From: Ruminococcus sp.
GTDB lineage: Bacteria > Bacillota_A > Clostridia > Oscillospirales > Ruminococcaceae
Length of the DNA: 51,388 nt
Reading direction: 5' to 3'
NCBI RefSeq assembly: GCF_024684275.1
Contig: NZ_JAIKXF010000082.1
Coordinates: 1 to 51,388 of the forward strand
The notes beneath the pieces were generated by a model, which was not told where the DNA came from, did not search any database, and saw nothing but the letters and a program-made list of their open reading frames with translations. The position numbers and the translations under genes were made by a program. Position 1 is the first letter of the stretch; every line of letters begins with the position of its first letter. This document shows, one piece after another, positions 9,366 to 17,445 of this stretch.

Positions 9366-10429
9366 CAGTCTCTCTCCTTATGATATTCAAGAAGATACTT
9401 ATATACCTCATCATCAGGTAATTCAGCTGCAACGGCTTTCAATGCCTTATCATAAAGCTCAGCGGATAATCCCTGCGATATATCGAATTCTTCCACAAAT
9501 CCCGTATCTACAAGCGCATCATAAAAATTCTTCATGCCTGTGATATCAGGATCGGGATTTGCGATCTGCGAATCATATTCATAAGTATCCTTTTTTAGCG
9601 ATCCTTCTTCAACATCAACATATTTCTGAACGTCTTTTATAGTTTTATCGGGTTCTGTCATATAAAACCGATAAGCACGTATAAGCGCCCGAAGAAATGC
9701 CTCGTAAGTATCGGGATCTTTCTCAAGTGAGGAGGTAAGTGAAGCCTGACGGCAGCATACATGATTTTCAAAGCCTGAGACTTTACCGCTGTTTGAAAGA
9801 ATGACATAGCCCTCGTCCTCAGCAAGGATACGATAAGGTGCATAAAGCACCGCTGCGTCTATATCATCATTTTTCAGCGAGTTGTAAGCATCTGCGCCGT
9901 CGGCAAATACATTGAAGTGTATCGAATCCTCAAGTCCGAGCTTTTTCGCTGCGGAACGATAAACGATATGTCCCGAATCCACACCCTCAACGCCTATGTT
10001 CTTGCCTTTAAGCAATTCCAGAGACCAGTCTTCCTGCGGTATTCCCTTAACAAGCTCGGGCTTGACAATAAGTCCATGACCGGCGATCATAGCACCGCCG
10101 AATACTGTTATGTCATGTCCGTCAGCCAGAAATGTAATAAGCTCACTTGAACCGAATGCGCCGACGTCGATTTTTCCGGATTCAAGAGCTGCAAGCTCAC
10201 TGTTGTTTTCACCGAACATGACAAGCTCTGTGTTCAGTCCTTCATCTTTGAACAAGCCCTCCTCCTGAGCTACAAAATAGAGAAGATGTCCGGGTGACGG
10301 CAGATACCCTACCTTCAGCGAAGTACCTTGTACCTGCGAGTCACTCACCGAAGTGCTTCTTTCCGCACAGCCTGCTGCTGCCGAAGCAAACAGCAGTATT
10401 GCTGCAAATAAAGCTTTTGTTCTTTTCAT
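9365..10429 (-). CDS. SsuA/TauA/NMT1-like ABC substrate-binding lipoprotein
   Basis: 354 aa from the chosen start at 10429. A start at 10450 is possible but has no ribosome binding site, whereas AAAGGA precedes 10429. The signal peptide MKRTKALFAAILLFASAAAGC ends in a lipobox cysteine. The mature protein has features of the NMT1/SsuA family: LKVGYLPSPGHLLYFVAQEE, GLFKDEGLNTELVMF, ELAALESGKIDVGAFG. It is the first gene of the leftward operon (binding protein, permease, NifD-like, NifK-like), so the imported compound is likely the substrate of the nitrogenase-like enzyme or a precursor of it. Sulfonates or thioethers would fit the family; nitrate, taurine and pyrimidine precursors are also known ligands of relatives. 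Confidence 0.8.
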   Translation of the reverse strand: MKRTKALFAAILLFASAAAGCAERSTSVSDSQVQGTSLKVGYLPSPGHLLYFVAQEEGLFKDEGLNTELVMFGENNSELAALESGKIDVGAFGSSELITFLADGHDITVFGGAMIAGHGLIVKPELVKGIPQEDWSLELLKGKNIGVEGVDSGHIVYRSAAKKLGLEDSIHFNVFADGADAYNSLKNDDIDAAVLYAPYRILAEDEGYVILSNSGKVSGFENHVCCRQASLTSSLEKDPDTYEAFLRALIRAYRFYMTEPDKTIKDVQKYVDVEEGSLKKDTYEYDSQIANPDPDITGMKNFYDALVDTGFVEEFDISQGLSAELYDKALKAVAAELPDDEVYKYLLEYHKERD

Positions 10430-10710
10430 AATTCTTTTCAATCCTTTCATAGTTAGCACATCTGTTTACTACGTTTATTAGTCTATCACATAATCCTATA
10501 TCTGTCCAATTGTTATTTTTGAGCATTGATTCTCAGAAAAATCGATATCGGGATACAGCAGGATAAAGCTTGCGATAATTCCGTTGTATTTAAATGTATA
10601 AAAGAGTGGGTATCGGTTTTCCCAATAATCAAGTCTCAGTAACAAGTATTGGACAGAGCTGATTTGTCCATGTATAATAATCACATACCCTAAAGCAAAG
10701 GAGGAAAAAT
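10430..10710. promoter_or_regulatory. Divergent control region of the nitrogenase-like locus
   Basis: 281 bases between the two arms of the locus. ATTGGACA occurs in both directions: on the plus strand at 10648-10655 and on the minus strand at 10510-10503. On the plus strand the motif is the -35 box and is followed by TGTCC at 10666-10669, giving a GGACA...TGTCC inverted repeat between -35 and -10, a plausible operator. The minus-strand copy has only a weak -10 (TAGACT near 10484). Both arms may respond to one regulator; none is encoded nearby. Confidence 0.5.
10649..10678 (+). promoter_or_regulatory. Promoter of the nifX-nifB-nifH arm
   Basis: TTGGAC (10649-10654), an 18-base spacer and TATAAT (10673-10678), 33 bases upstream of the first gene. 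The spacer holds half of the GGACA/TGTCC inverted repeat. The promoter at 13164-13193 has the same -35 and the same spacing. Confidence 0.7.
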
Positions 10711-11076
10711 ATGGCGTACAGAATAGCTGTCGCTTCAACCGACGGTATCGTCGTAAATCAGCATTTTGGTCATGCAGAGAGATTTCATATAATCGAAATC
10801 GATGATAATAATTATAATTTCATCGGCACAAGAGAGGTTGAGCGTGTCTGTCAGGGACATTATCACAATGACTCGTCATTTGACAAGGTGATAGATGTAC
10901 TCAGCGATGTTCATGCGGTGCTTGTGGCAAAGATAGGCTCAGGCGCTTCACAGCAGCTCGAAAGCCGCGGACTTACAGTCTACGAAGCACCGTTCCCTAT
11001 TGAGCCGCTTATTGAAAAAATAATAGCCGACAGGCTGTGGGAGGTGGACGAATGGCGATCTCCTACGAAGAACTGA
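10711..11076 (+). CDS. NifX-type (dinitrogenase iron-molybdenum cofactor biosynthesis domain) protein
   Basis: 121 aa, a single NifX/NafY/NifB-C-terminal domain: MAYRIAVASTDGIVVNQHFG at the start, then AERFHIIEID and a GSGASQQLESRGL segment typical of the family. Such domains bind and carry FeS cofactor precursors made by NifB. Here the domain is a separate gene, matched by a NifB that lacks this domain at its C-terminus. The start has AAAGGAGG seven bases upstream. The 3' end overlaps the NifB gene by 25 bases, so the two are coupled. Likely role: holding or delivering the NifB product to the NifDK-like enzyme; inferred from the family. Confidence 0.85.
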   Translation: MAYRIAVASTDGIVVNQHFGHAERFHIIEIDDNNYNFIGTREVERVCQGHYHNDSSFDKVIDVLSDVHAVLVAKIGSGASQQLESRGLTVYEAPFPIEPLIEKIIADRLWEVDEWRSPTKN

Positions 11077-11927
11077 CCGACAAGCACCCATGCTACGCAC
11101 GAGGAAAGAAAGGTTCAACTGGAAGAATACATCTTCCCATAAGTCCCACCTGTAATATTGAGTGCCGCTTCTGTGACAGGCGCATCAACGACTACGAAAA
11201 GCGTCCCGGAGTTGCGTCAACGGTGATAAAACCCGAAGAAGCAATAGACGTCATCAAAAAATCACTGGAACTTTGCCCTGCAATAAAAGTTGCAGGAATT
11301 GCAGGTCCGGGAGATACATTGGCTTCTGACTATGCTCTTGAAACATTTCGGCTTATTAAAAAGGAGTTTCCCGATTTGATCAAGTGTATGAGCACAAACG
11401 GACTTCTCCTTGCTGAAAAGGCAGACGAAATAATCGCAGCCGATATAGATTCACTGACGGTCACAGTCAATGCAGTTGCCCCCGAAATAGAGGCTAAACT
11501 GAACCGTGGAATACTCTGGCACGGCAAGCATTACACAGGAGTCGAAGCAGTTGAGATACTCATTAAAAATCAGCTTGAAGGCATAAGAAAAGTCAGTGCG
11601 GCAGGCATTACCATAAAGGTGAATACAGTGCTTGTTATCGGCATAAATGATGAGCATATCGAGGAGATAGCGAAAACTGTGAAAGAAGCAGGCGCTTCGA
11701 TCTACAATATTATCCCGCTGATACCTCAGAATGAGCTGAAGGACTATCCCGAGCCCACCTGCGCTCAGATAGAGGCAGTCAGGGCTAAGGCTTCAAAATA
11801 CATAGATGTATTCAGGCATTGTCAGAGGTGCCGTGCAGACGCTATAGGAGTTCCCGGCGAAAAGGACTACGGCGACCAGATATATCTGAAGCGTATCGCG
11901 CATAAGGATACATTCTCACACGGCTGA
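11052..11927 (+). CDS. nifB: NifB-type radical SAM cofactor synthase (without NifX domain)
   Basis: 291 aa from ATG 11052 (GAGGTGG upstream). A GTG at 11037 would add five residues but is less well placed. The NifB signature HPCYARGKKG (Cys14) is followed by the radical SAM motif CNIECRFC (Cys34, Cys38, Cys41) and later by VAGIAGPGDTLAS. Near the C-terminus, HCQRCRADAIG (about Cys257/Cys260) supplies further cluster ligands as in other NifB proteins. NifB fuses two Fe4S4 clusters with a SAM-derived carbide to make the 8Fe precursor (NifB-co / L-cluster). Its presence is strong evidence that the component 1 here carries a NifB-derived cofactor, unlike the DPOR, COR and CfbD enzymes. Confidence 0.9.
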   Translation: MAISYEELTDKHPCYARGKKGSTGRIHLPISPTCNIECRFCDRRINDYEKRPGVASTVIKPEEAIDVIKKSLELCPAIKVAGIAGPGDTLASDYALETFRLIKKEFPDLIKCMSTNGLLLAEKADEIIAADIDSLTVTVNAVAPEIEAKLNRGILWHGKHYTGVEAVEILIKNQLEGIRKVSAAGITIKVNTVLVIGINDEHIEEIAKTVKEAGASIYNIIPLIPQNELKDYPEPTCAQIEAVRAKASKYIDVFRHCQRCRADAIGVPGEKDYGDQIYLKRIAHKDTFSHG

Positions 11928-11959
11928 CAGTTTCATGTCCGCAGGAACTTTATCCTGTA

Positions 11960-11995
11960 CTGTGCCGCTGCATCTCTCTGCTCGCAGCGGTACAG
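11960..11995 (+). other. Intercistronic stem-loop between nifB and nifH
   Basis: CTGTGCCGCTGC (11960-11971) pairs with GCAGCGGTACAG (11984-11995) over 12 bp with one G-U, around a 12-base loop. No T-run follows, so it is not a standard terminator. It may protect the nifH message from 3'-to-5' decay of the upstream part or mark a processing site, raising NifH output. Confidence 0.55.
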
Positions 11996-12027
11996 TTTAT
12001 CCTAAAAAATACAAGAATGAAAGGTGA

Positions 12028-12891
<864 letters not shown>

Positions 12892-12899
12892 GGTGTACC

Positions 12900-13130
12900 A
12901 TGAAAATAGATATAGACAGAGTTGAAACAGTAACTGCTGATACAAATATTGGTGATCTTGTACTCTTTCACCCCGAAACTGCGGAGCTGCTTTTCAGTAT
13001 CGGTCTGCACTGTTTGGGCTGTCCCTCGTCGGGTGTTGAGACTATCAGCGATGCGGCAGATGTTCACGGACTTGATGCAGAAAACCTCGTTGCACAGCTT
13101 AATACTATAATAAGCTCTGATAATATATAG
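12900..13130 (+). CDS. DUF1858 / redox-disulfide domain protein
   Basis: 76 aa, one DUF1858 domain (the 'hybrid-cluster-protein-associated redox disulfide' family). The core motif GLHCLGCPSSG carries two cysteines spaced CxxC, and the N-terminal half has the typical 'IGDLVLFHPETAELLFSIGL'. Relatives occur with hybrid cluster proteins and other anaerobic redox enzymes. It is the last gene of the nifX-nifB-nifH arm: GAGGTG overlaps the nifH stop and the gap is eight bases. A small redox, thiol or metallocluster-carrier role for the nitrogenase-like system is likely but unproven. Confidence 0.8.
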   Translation: MKIDIDRVETVTADTNIGDLVLFHPETAELLFSIGLHCLGCPSSGVETISDAADVHGLDAENLVAQLNTIISSDNI

Positions 13131-13163
13131 CCTGTTTTTATAGCTTCCGATAAATCATTCGGA

Positions 13164-13193
13164 TTGGACAAAATATAAAATACGGGTTATAAT
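13164..13193 (+). promoter_or_regulatory. Second promoter of the nitrogenase-locus type
   Basis: ATTGGACA with TTGGAC at 13164-13169, an 18-base spacer and TATAAT at 13188-13193. The -35 hexamer plus flanks (ATTGGACA) and the spacer length match the nifX promoter at 10649. The predicted start near 13200 lies at the foot of a long hairpin. Confidence 0.65.
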
Positions 13194-13204
13194 ATTGATA
13201 TGAC

Positions 13205-13341
13205 AATTAAATCTTGAAGTTCAGACGAAGACAAAAATGGAATTTATCAAGGCACAAAAGTGCAGGAATACTTCCGTATTTCAAGCTTTTGCAACGCAGA
13301 GAAATTTCATTTTTGTCAAGTATCAGATTCAAGATTTAGTT
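13205..13341 (+). ncRNA. Long hairpin leader RNA (or miniature inverted-repeat element)
   Basis: The ends pair over 14 bp (AATTAAATCTTGAA at 13205-13218 with TTCAAGATTTAGTT at 13328-13341). Further in, GACAAAAATGGAATTT pairs with AAATTTCATTTTTGTC over 16 positions with one wobble. The apical part holds smaller stems (GCAC-aaaa-GTGC; GGAATAC-ttcc-GTATTTC). It starts just after the promoter at 13164 and ends before two small ORFs. The first 24 bases recur at 23821. It could be a regulatory RNA or 5' leader, or a small non-autonomous mobile element; the promoter placement favours RNA. Confidence 0.5.
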
Positions 13342-13384
13342 GGTACATCATATATACATACCACACAGGAAAGGAGCTGTACAA

Positions 13385-13471
13385 ATGGTAACAAGTAAGT
13401 ATTCCATACAGCACATTTTCCGCTCAGTGCTCATTTGTACAGAGCGGATGTGGAAAGCAGGACGATGTTGA
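13385..13471 (+). CDS. Possible 28-aa peptide
   Basis: ATG 13385 follows a strong GGAAAGGAG. The product begins MVTSKYSIQHIFRSVLIC and ends KAGRC. It is basic with a short hydrophobic middle and two cysteines. It is not recognised. It lies just after the hairpin leader, so it may be a leader peptide or the product of the hairpin transcript. The evidence is the ribosome binding site and position only. Confidence 0.35.
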   Translation: MVTSKYSIQHIFRSVLICTERMWKAGRC

Positions 13472-13537
13472 ACTGAACGTTCTTAAATGACCTTCCGTAA
13501 TAATATGTGCCATAAGAAATATAAAAAGGTGTTGATC

Positions 13538-13681
13538 ATGATGATAAAGAGTTCCATTAGCTTGCTGAAAAAACTGTTTGAAAACGATATGTATTTCATT
13601 AGTACAGAAACAGGGACTGTAGTGTTTCATCCCCAAACAGTTTCCAAAGATGACATCATGACTGATACCGAAGAAAAATAA
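13538..13681 (+). CDS. Possible 46-48-aa peptide before a strong terminator
   Basis: Two adjacent in-frame ATGs (13538, 13541) follow AAAAAGGTG. The product begins MMIKSSISLLKKLFENDMYF and ends DIMTDTEEK: a basic, amphipathic N-terminal half and an acidic tail. A strong terminator starts two bases after the stop, which supports a real transcript ending here. No family was recognised. Confidence 0.4.
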   Translation: MMIKSSISLLKKLFENDMYFISTETGTVVFHPQTVSKDDIMTDTEEK

Positions 13682-13682
13682 G

Positions 13683-13719
13683 AAACCGCCCGAACTTTTA
13701 TCAGGTTCGGGCGGTTTTT
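13683..13719. terminator. Bidirectional terminator (copy 1 of a duplicated segment)
   Basis: CCGCCCGAAC-loop-GTTCGGGCGG with A-run and T-run on either side. The hairpin and about 35 bases after it are nearly identical to 16313-16381, so this is one of two copies of the same segment. Confidence 0.85.
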
Positions 13720-13728
13720 ATGTTCAGC

Positions 13729-13809
13729 TTATCCCACAGCTATAGGATCAGTCTGCTCGATCCTCCGATACTTAGCAGCTTCGTCGAATGTTAGAGCATT
13801 ATTGAACGC
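13729..13809 (-). pseudogene. Remnant of the C-terminus of an anti-sigma-type protein
   Basis: On the minus strand this reads AFNNALTFDEAAKYRRIEQT-DPIAVG-stop. It matches the C-terminus of the 351-aa protein at 16379-17434 (FRIAFDEDAQDWRIEQK), with about 45 bases lost near the end. The adjoining terminator is duplicated too. The rest of the gene is gone, so a third sigma/anti-sigma module or a duplication has decayed here. Confidence 0.7.
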
Positions 13810-13817
13810 AAAATCAG

Positions 13818-13846
13818 TTGACAACGATTTTTATTTATTCTATAAT
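13818..13846 (+). promoter_or_regulatory. Consensus sigma-A promoter upstream of the first ECF sigma gene
   Basis: TTGACA (13818-13823), 17-base spacer, TATAAT (13841-13846). A second signal, TGTCAC...TATATAATGAAAGC (13916-13943), lies nearer the gene and is shared with the other sigma gene (18045-18077, minus strand), so it may be the autoregulated promoter. Confidence 0.7.
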
Positions 13847-13988
13847 ATTTTTATTAATAATTTTTTAGAAGGTAAATGTCAAAACAGACACAGATCATTC
13901 TGTTACACTTTTTGATGTCACTTTGAGTATATATAATGAAAGCAGAAATGCGCATAACTACTTTTCAAATAAAGGAGGGAGAACTGTC

Positions 13989-14570
13989 ATGACAGACAAG
14001 GAATACCACATTCTATTCAACAAATCTCCCAGAGAAGCACAGGATACGCTGTTTGAGGAATACTTCAGCTATGTTTACACTATAGTTTTCAATAAACTGC
14101 GAAGCTGTGCTGTCAAGGAGGACATCGAAGAATGCGTCAGCGATGTTTTTGCAGATGTATTTGAATACTTTGACAACATTTCTGAGGGCGAAAGCAATAT
14201 CAAAGAATTTATAAGCACAGTTGCGATAAGAAAGGCGATCAATATGTTCCACAGCCTCAGCAGCAGAAACGGCAGGACCTTTTCACTGGAGGAAAGCGGA
14301 GCAGACAGTATAACAGACAGCGAGAATATTGCTGACAATGCCGAAAGAGCCGATCTCCGCAGGACACTTCTGCGGCTAGTAGAGGAACTGGGCGAGCCTG
14401 ATTCATCTATTATCATACAAAAATACTACTATGGTATGAAATCAAATGAAATAGCGAAAAATGTTTCTCTTGCGCCTGCCGCTGTCAGAGTAAGATGTTC
14501 CCGTGCCATAAAAAAGCTAAAGGACAAACTGATCGATGTGAATATAACATTAAAGGAGGCAGAATTATGA
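13989..14570 (+). CDS. ECF-type RNA polymerase sigma factor
   Basis: 193 aa from ATG 13989, placed after AAAGGAGGGA. Region 2 is visible at about residues 20-90 (LFEEYFSYVYTIVFNKLRSC, then DIEECVSDVFADVFEYF) and region 4 at about 125-185 (LGEPDSSIIIQKYYYGMKSN, then EIAKNVSLAPAAVRVRCSRA). It directs RNA polymerase to a small regulon. The 3' end overlaps the next gene in ATGA, so it is coupled to its presumed anti-sigma factor. It is a paralogue of the sigma factor at 17446-18012: both share MTD-x-E starts, the SPREA/SPEEC segment, IEECVSDVF and GEPD(S/T)(S/T)IIIxxYYY. Confidence 0.88.
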   Translation: MTDKEYHILFNKSPREAQDTLFEEYFSYVYTIVFNKLRSCAVKEDIEECVSDVFADVFEYFDNISEGESNIKEFISTVAIRKAINMFHSLSSRNGRTFSLEESGADSITDSENIADNAERADLRRTLLRLVEELGEPDSSIIIQKYYYGMKSNEIAKNVSLAPAAVRVRCSRAIKKLKDKLIDVNITLKEAEL

Positions 14571-16300
14571 AAAACAGCAGCAAAGAAATAGATTTCGGTA
14601 TTATGGAAAATGCTGATATAAAGGAATTAGCTTCTCTTTCCGAAAAGGTCCAGCCTGTCAGCGATGATGAAAAGAAAAAGATACTGGAAATGAGCAGAAA
14701 AAAATATGATATAAGAAAAAAAGACAATTCAGAGCTCCATGAGGAATATGTAAGCGGCTCTGAGCCTTACCGTCCGCGAACTCTGTGGAAGGTATTGTCT
14801 GCTGCCGCTGCCTGTACTGTACTTATCGGCGGTATCGCAGGCAGCGTATACCTGATGAAAGACAGAACCCCTAACAACAAGAACGAGCACAGCTCTTCTG
14901 CCTCAGAGCCTGCGTCTCTCGGCGAGGAAGGCAGCATATTCGACGCTGTTTCATGGGACAGAATGCGCTGTACGCCTTTTCCTGATTATGCGATGATCTA
15001 TGAAATACCGGAGGATATAGCGCAGAAAACGGGAGAGGCTTTAAAAAGCGGTCAGTGGAACGAAATGCCCGATGATACAAAGCTCGATATTTCTCCTGTT
15101 AGTTTGTTCATCTATAATCAGGGAACGCCGTTCAGACTTGATATGTACCTCATAGGCGAGGACTATACAAGTGAAGGTTGGCTTGAAAACAGCGATTTTT
15201 ATATCATGTTTGACAACGGCGAGATGAAAAAGCTTTTCAAGGGCGACAACACCGCGAAGAAAGCATTCGAGCTGATCTATACTTTAGATATATATAGCAA
15301 CAACTATATCGAAGTTGAAGAACCATTCGATGACATGATCCACAAGGTCTGGGATTATACCGAGACCTATGAATCAGTCCCTCATATGAGTTATTCCGCA
15401 GATGAAGTTGATCTTACAAGCTATGATATGACCGATACAGAGGGGATTGTCGGCAGAATGCTCAACAATTTCCATTACTGCGACAAAATAAGCGGAGAGC
15501 TCATTGCTCCTGACTCTATCACCTCATTCCAGTTCGACATCAGTGCGGACACCGGATTCTGGACTCAGGAACCATTCCATGTAAACATCATATCCAATGA
15601 TATCATGGACGAAAACTGGTACGAAATAGGCGAGCCGTATCTCTCATCCAATGGTTACCGCTCCAATATCAACTATTTGTTTGAAGGGAAGGCCCTGTAC
15701 TCAAACACCGACAGTGCGCTTTACGGCGAGGAATTCCCGGGCAATACGAATATGTCGGGGCTCAGAAATTACAAATTTGACCGTGATTCATGCTACTTCA
15801 AGGCTGATGAATTCATTGAATATAACAAGGACAAAACAACGCTTTCAGAAGATGATTTTGAAAAGAAGTATAAAAACTCAACGATATATAATACTTTAAT
15901 AAGAAATGACTGCGTATATAAGGGAGCTCCGTTCAGTGCACTTAGTCAGCTTTGTTCAATAGACATCTCATCTATGAAGGTTGAGGACGGCAAAACTTAT
16001 ATGGGCAGAGAATGCCTTCTTCTCAGAGCGGATATACCTGATAGATACAAAGCTCCTCTGACCTATTCTCAGGAAAGCTACTCGGACGGTGTCCATGATG
16101 AAACAGGAGATTTTATATATAATCCTATGTCGCTTGTAGACTATACTGAAATGCTGGTAGATAAGGAAACAGGCGTCGTGCTTAAACAGCTTTTCCTGAA
16201 TGAGAACGGCGAGGCTGTATTCGCAACCGGATATTCCGAGATAGCCTTCAATGAAAACGCAAAGCCATTGCCTGATACTGAATTTACTCACCCATATTGA
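14567..16300 (+). CDS. Membrane-anchored anti-sigma-type protein with extracytoplasmic domain
   Basis: 577 aa from ATG 14567 (AAAGGAGG upstream), overlapping the sigma gene by four bases (ATGA). The cytoplasmic N-terminus (about 1-75) resembles that of the partner of the second sigma factor (ELASLSEKVQPVSDDEKKK..., then KKYDIR). One transmembrane segment follows (about 77-99, VLSAAAACTVLIGGIAGSVY), then a long extracytoplasmic domain of about 470 aa with no recognised family. The position and topology say it holds the sigma factor at the membrane and releases it on an external signal. What it senses is unknown; a polysaccharide or an envelope signal would be typical in this genus. Confidence 0.7.
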   Translation: MKNSSKEIDFGIMENADIKELASLSEKVQPVSDDEKKKILEMSRKKYDIRKKDNSELHEEYVSGSEPYRPRTLWKVLSAAAACTVLIGGIAGSVYLMKDRTPNNKNEHSSSASEPASLGEEGSIFDAVSWDRMRCTPFPDYAMIYEIPEDIAQKTGEALKSGQWNEMPDDTKLDISPVSLFIYNQGTPFRLDMYLIGEDYTSEGWLENSDFYIMFDNGEMKKLFKGDNTAKKAFELIYTLDIYSNNYIEVEEPFDDMIHKVWDYTETYESVPHMSYSADEVDLTSYDMTDTEGIVGRMLNNFHYCDKISGELIAPDSITSFQFDISADTGFWTQEPFHVNIISNDIMDENWYEIGEPYLSSNGYRSNINYLFEGKALYSNTDSALYGEEFPGNTNMSGLRNYKFDRDSCYFKADEFIEYNKDKTTLSEDDFEKKYKNSTIYNTLIRNDCVYKGAPFSALSQLCSIDISSMKVEDGKTYMGRECLLLRADIPDRYKAPLTYSQESYSDGVHDETGDFIYNPMSLVDYTEMLVDKETGVVLKQLFLNENGEAVFATGYSEIAFNENAKPLPDTEFTHPY

Positions 16301-16312
16301 TATGATATATAA

Positions 16313-16351
16313 AAAACCGCCCGAACTTTCATCAGGTTCGGGCGGTTTCTA
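16313..16351. terminator. Bidirectional terminator (copy 2)
   Basis: AAAACCGCCCGAAC-loop-GTTCGGGCGGTTT, shared by two convergent sigma/anti-sigma operons. It is nearly identical, together with the following bases, to 13683-13752. Confidence 0.88.
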
Positions 16352-16378
16352 TGTTCAGCCTATCCCACAGCTATAGGA

Positions 16379-17434
16379 TCATTCTGCGGCTGCTGAAGAA
16401 GTATCATGGTATTCATATTCAACATCTTTCTGCTCGATTCTCCAATCCTGAGCATCTTCATCGAATGCTATTCTGAATGTTACTTCGCCCTTTGATGGCT
16501 CATATACCTCATTTCCATCATTTTTAAATTTTCTATTCAATGTAAAGGAGCCTTCTGTAACATCAGATATATCTATCTGCTCATCTGTCCAATAATAACC
16601 GCCAAAATAGCCTTTACCCGGACAATACTGGTATAATTCACCCTCATACATGATGTAGGTATATGCACGATCCAATTTGCCGTCAGCAGGAAGAGTATCT
16701 GCTGTAAATGAAGGTCCGAATAATTCATTGTTATTGGTATATTCAGCATTTACAGAATAGAATGGATCGTAGTTTTTGCTGAAATAAGTATTGTATATCT
16801 TCTTCAGACCGTCCATAGTTTTCTCTGTAAGTCTTTCATCAATAGTTTTGTAATAAGTAAGCTCAATATCAGGTGTATATCCAGCATACTGCATAGTATA
16901 ATTGAACTTTAAACTTTCAGCATCATAATCAGCCTTTGTATGTGCAACACTATCAAAGAAGCACTCATAATCCCAATAACTATCTGTAAGCTTATGCGCT
17001 GCCTCTTCAGGAGTCAGTCTCTTTGCCTCAGTTGTCGCTGTAGTTGTCTCAGCAACTGCTGTAGTTGTGGTAACATTTGTTGTCACAGAAGATGTGGTAG
17101 TAACTTCTGTCTCTGATGATGAGCTTACAGGCGGAGCTGACATCTTCATATTGTGGAGCAGATAGCCTCCGCCTCCGATGCCGCCTGCGATTATAGCAAA
17201 TGTCGCTGCCATACTTACAAATTTTATCCATCTTGGACGATTGTATCTTTCTACACCATATACGCTGTTATTGTTTTCCTCATCAGTATAATCTGATATA
17301 TTCATTTTTTTCTTAGTCATATTAAACATCCTTTCTCTGGCTGAATCTGACAGGGACGGATACTCTTTCGCAATTCTGTTTGCAGTTTCAAGATCAATTT
17401 CAAACTCATTGAACATTTCGTCTTTCTTATTCAT
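16379..17434 (-). CDS. Membrane-anchored anti-sigma-type protein
   Basis: 351 aa. The start at 17434 follows AAGGAGGG. The cytoplasmic N-terminus (about 1-65) is similar in pattern to the protein at 14567 (LETANRIAKEYPSLSDSARE, KKKMNIS). One transmembrane segment (about 70-92, FVSMAATFAIIAGGIGGGGY) is followed by a Thr/Val-rich linker (about 105-140) and an extracytoplasmic domain of about 200 aa with repeated Tyr/Trp residues, which is not recognised. It lies 11 bases downstream of the sigma gene at 17446, so the pair is an operon. Presumed role: sequester the sigma factor and sense an external signal. Confidence 0.7.
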   Translation of the reverse strand: MNKKDEMFNEFEIDLETANRIAKEYPSLSDSARERMFNMTKKKMNISDYTDEENNNSVYGVERYNRPRWIKFVSMAATFAIIAGGIGGGGYLLHNMKMSAPPVSSSSETEVTTTSSVTTNVTTTTAVAETTTATTEAKRLTPEEAAHKLTDSYWDYECFFDSVAHTKADYDAESLKFNYTMQYAGYTPDIELTYYKTIDERLTEKTMDGLKKIYNTYFSKNYDPFYSVNAEYTNNNELFGPSFTADTLPADGKLDRAYTYIMYEGELYQYCPGKGYFGGYYWTDEQIDISDVTEGSFTLNRKFKNDGNEVYEPSKGEVTFRIAFDEDAQDWRIEQKDVEYEYHDTSSAAAE

Positions 17435-17445
17435 AATATCCCTCC

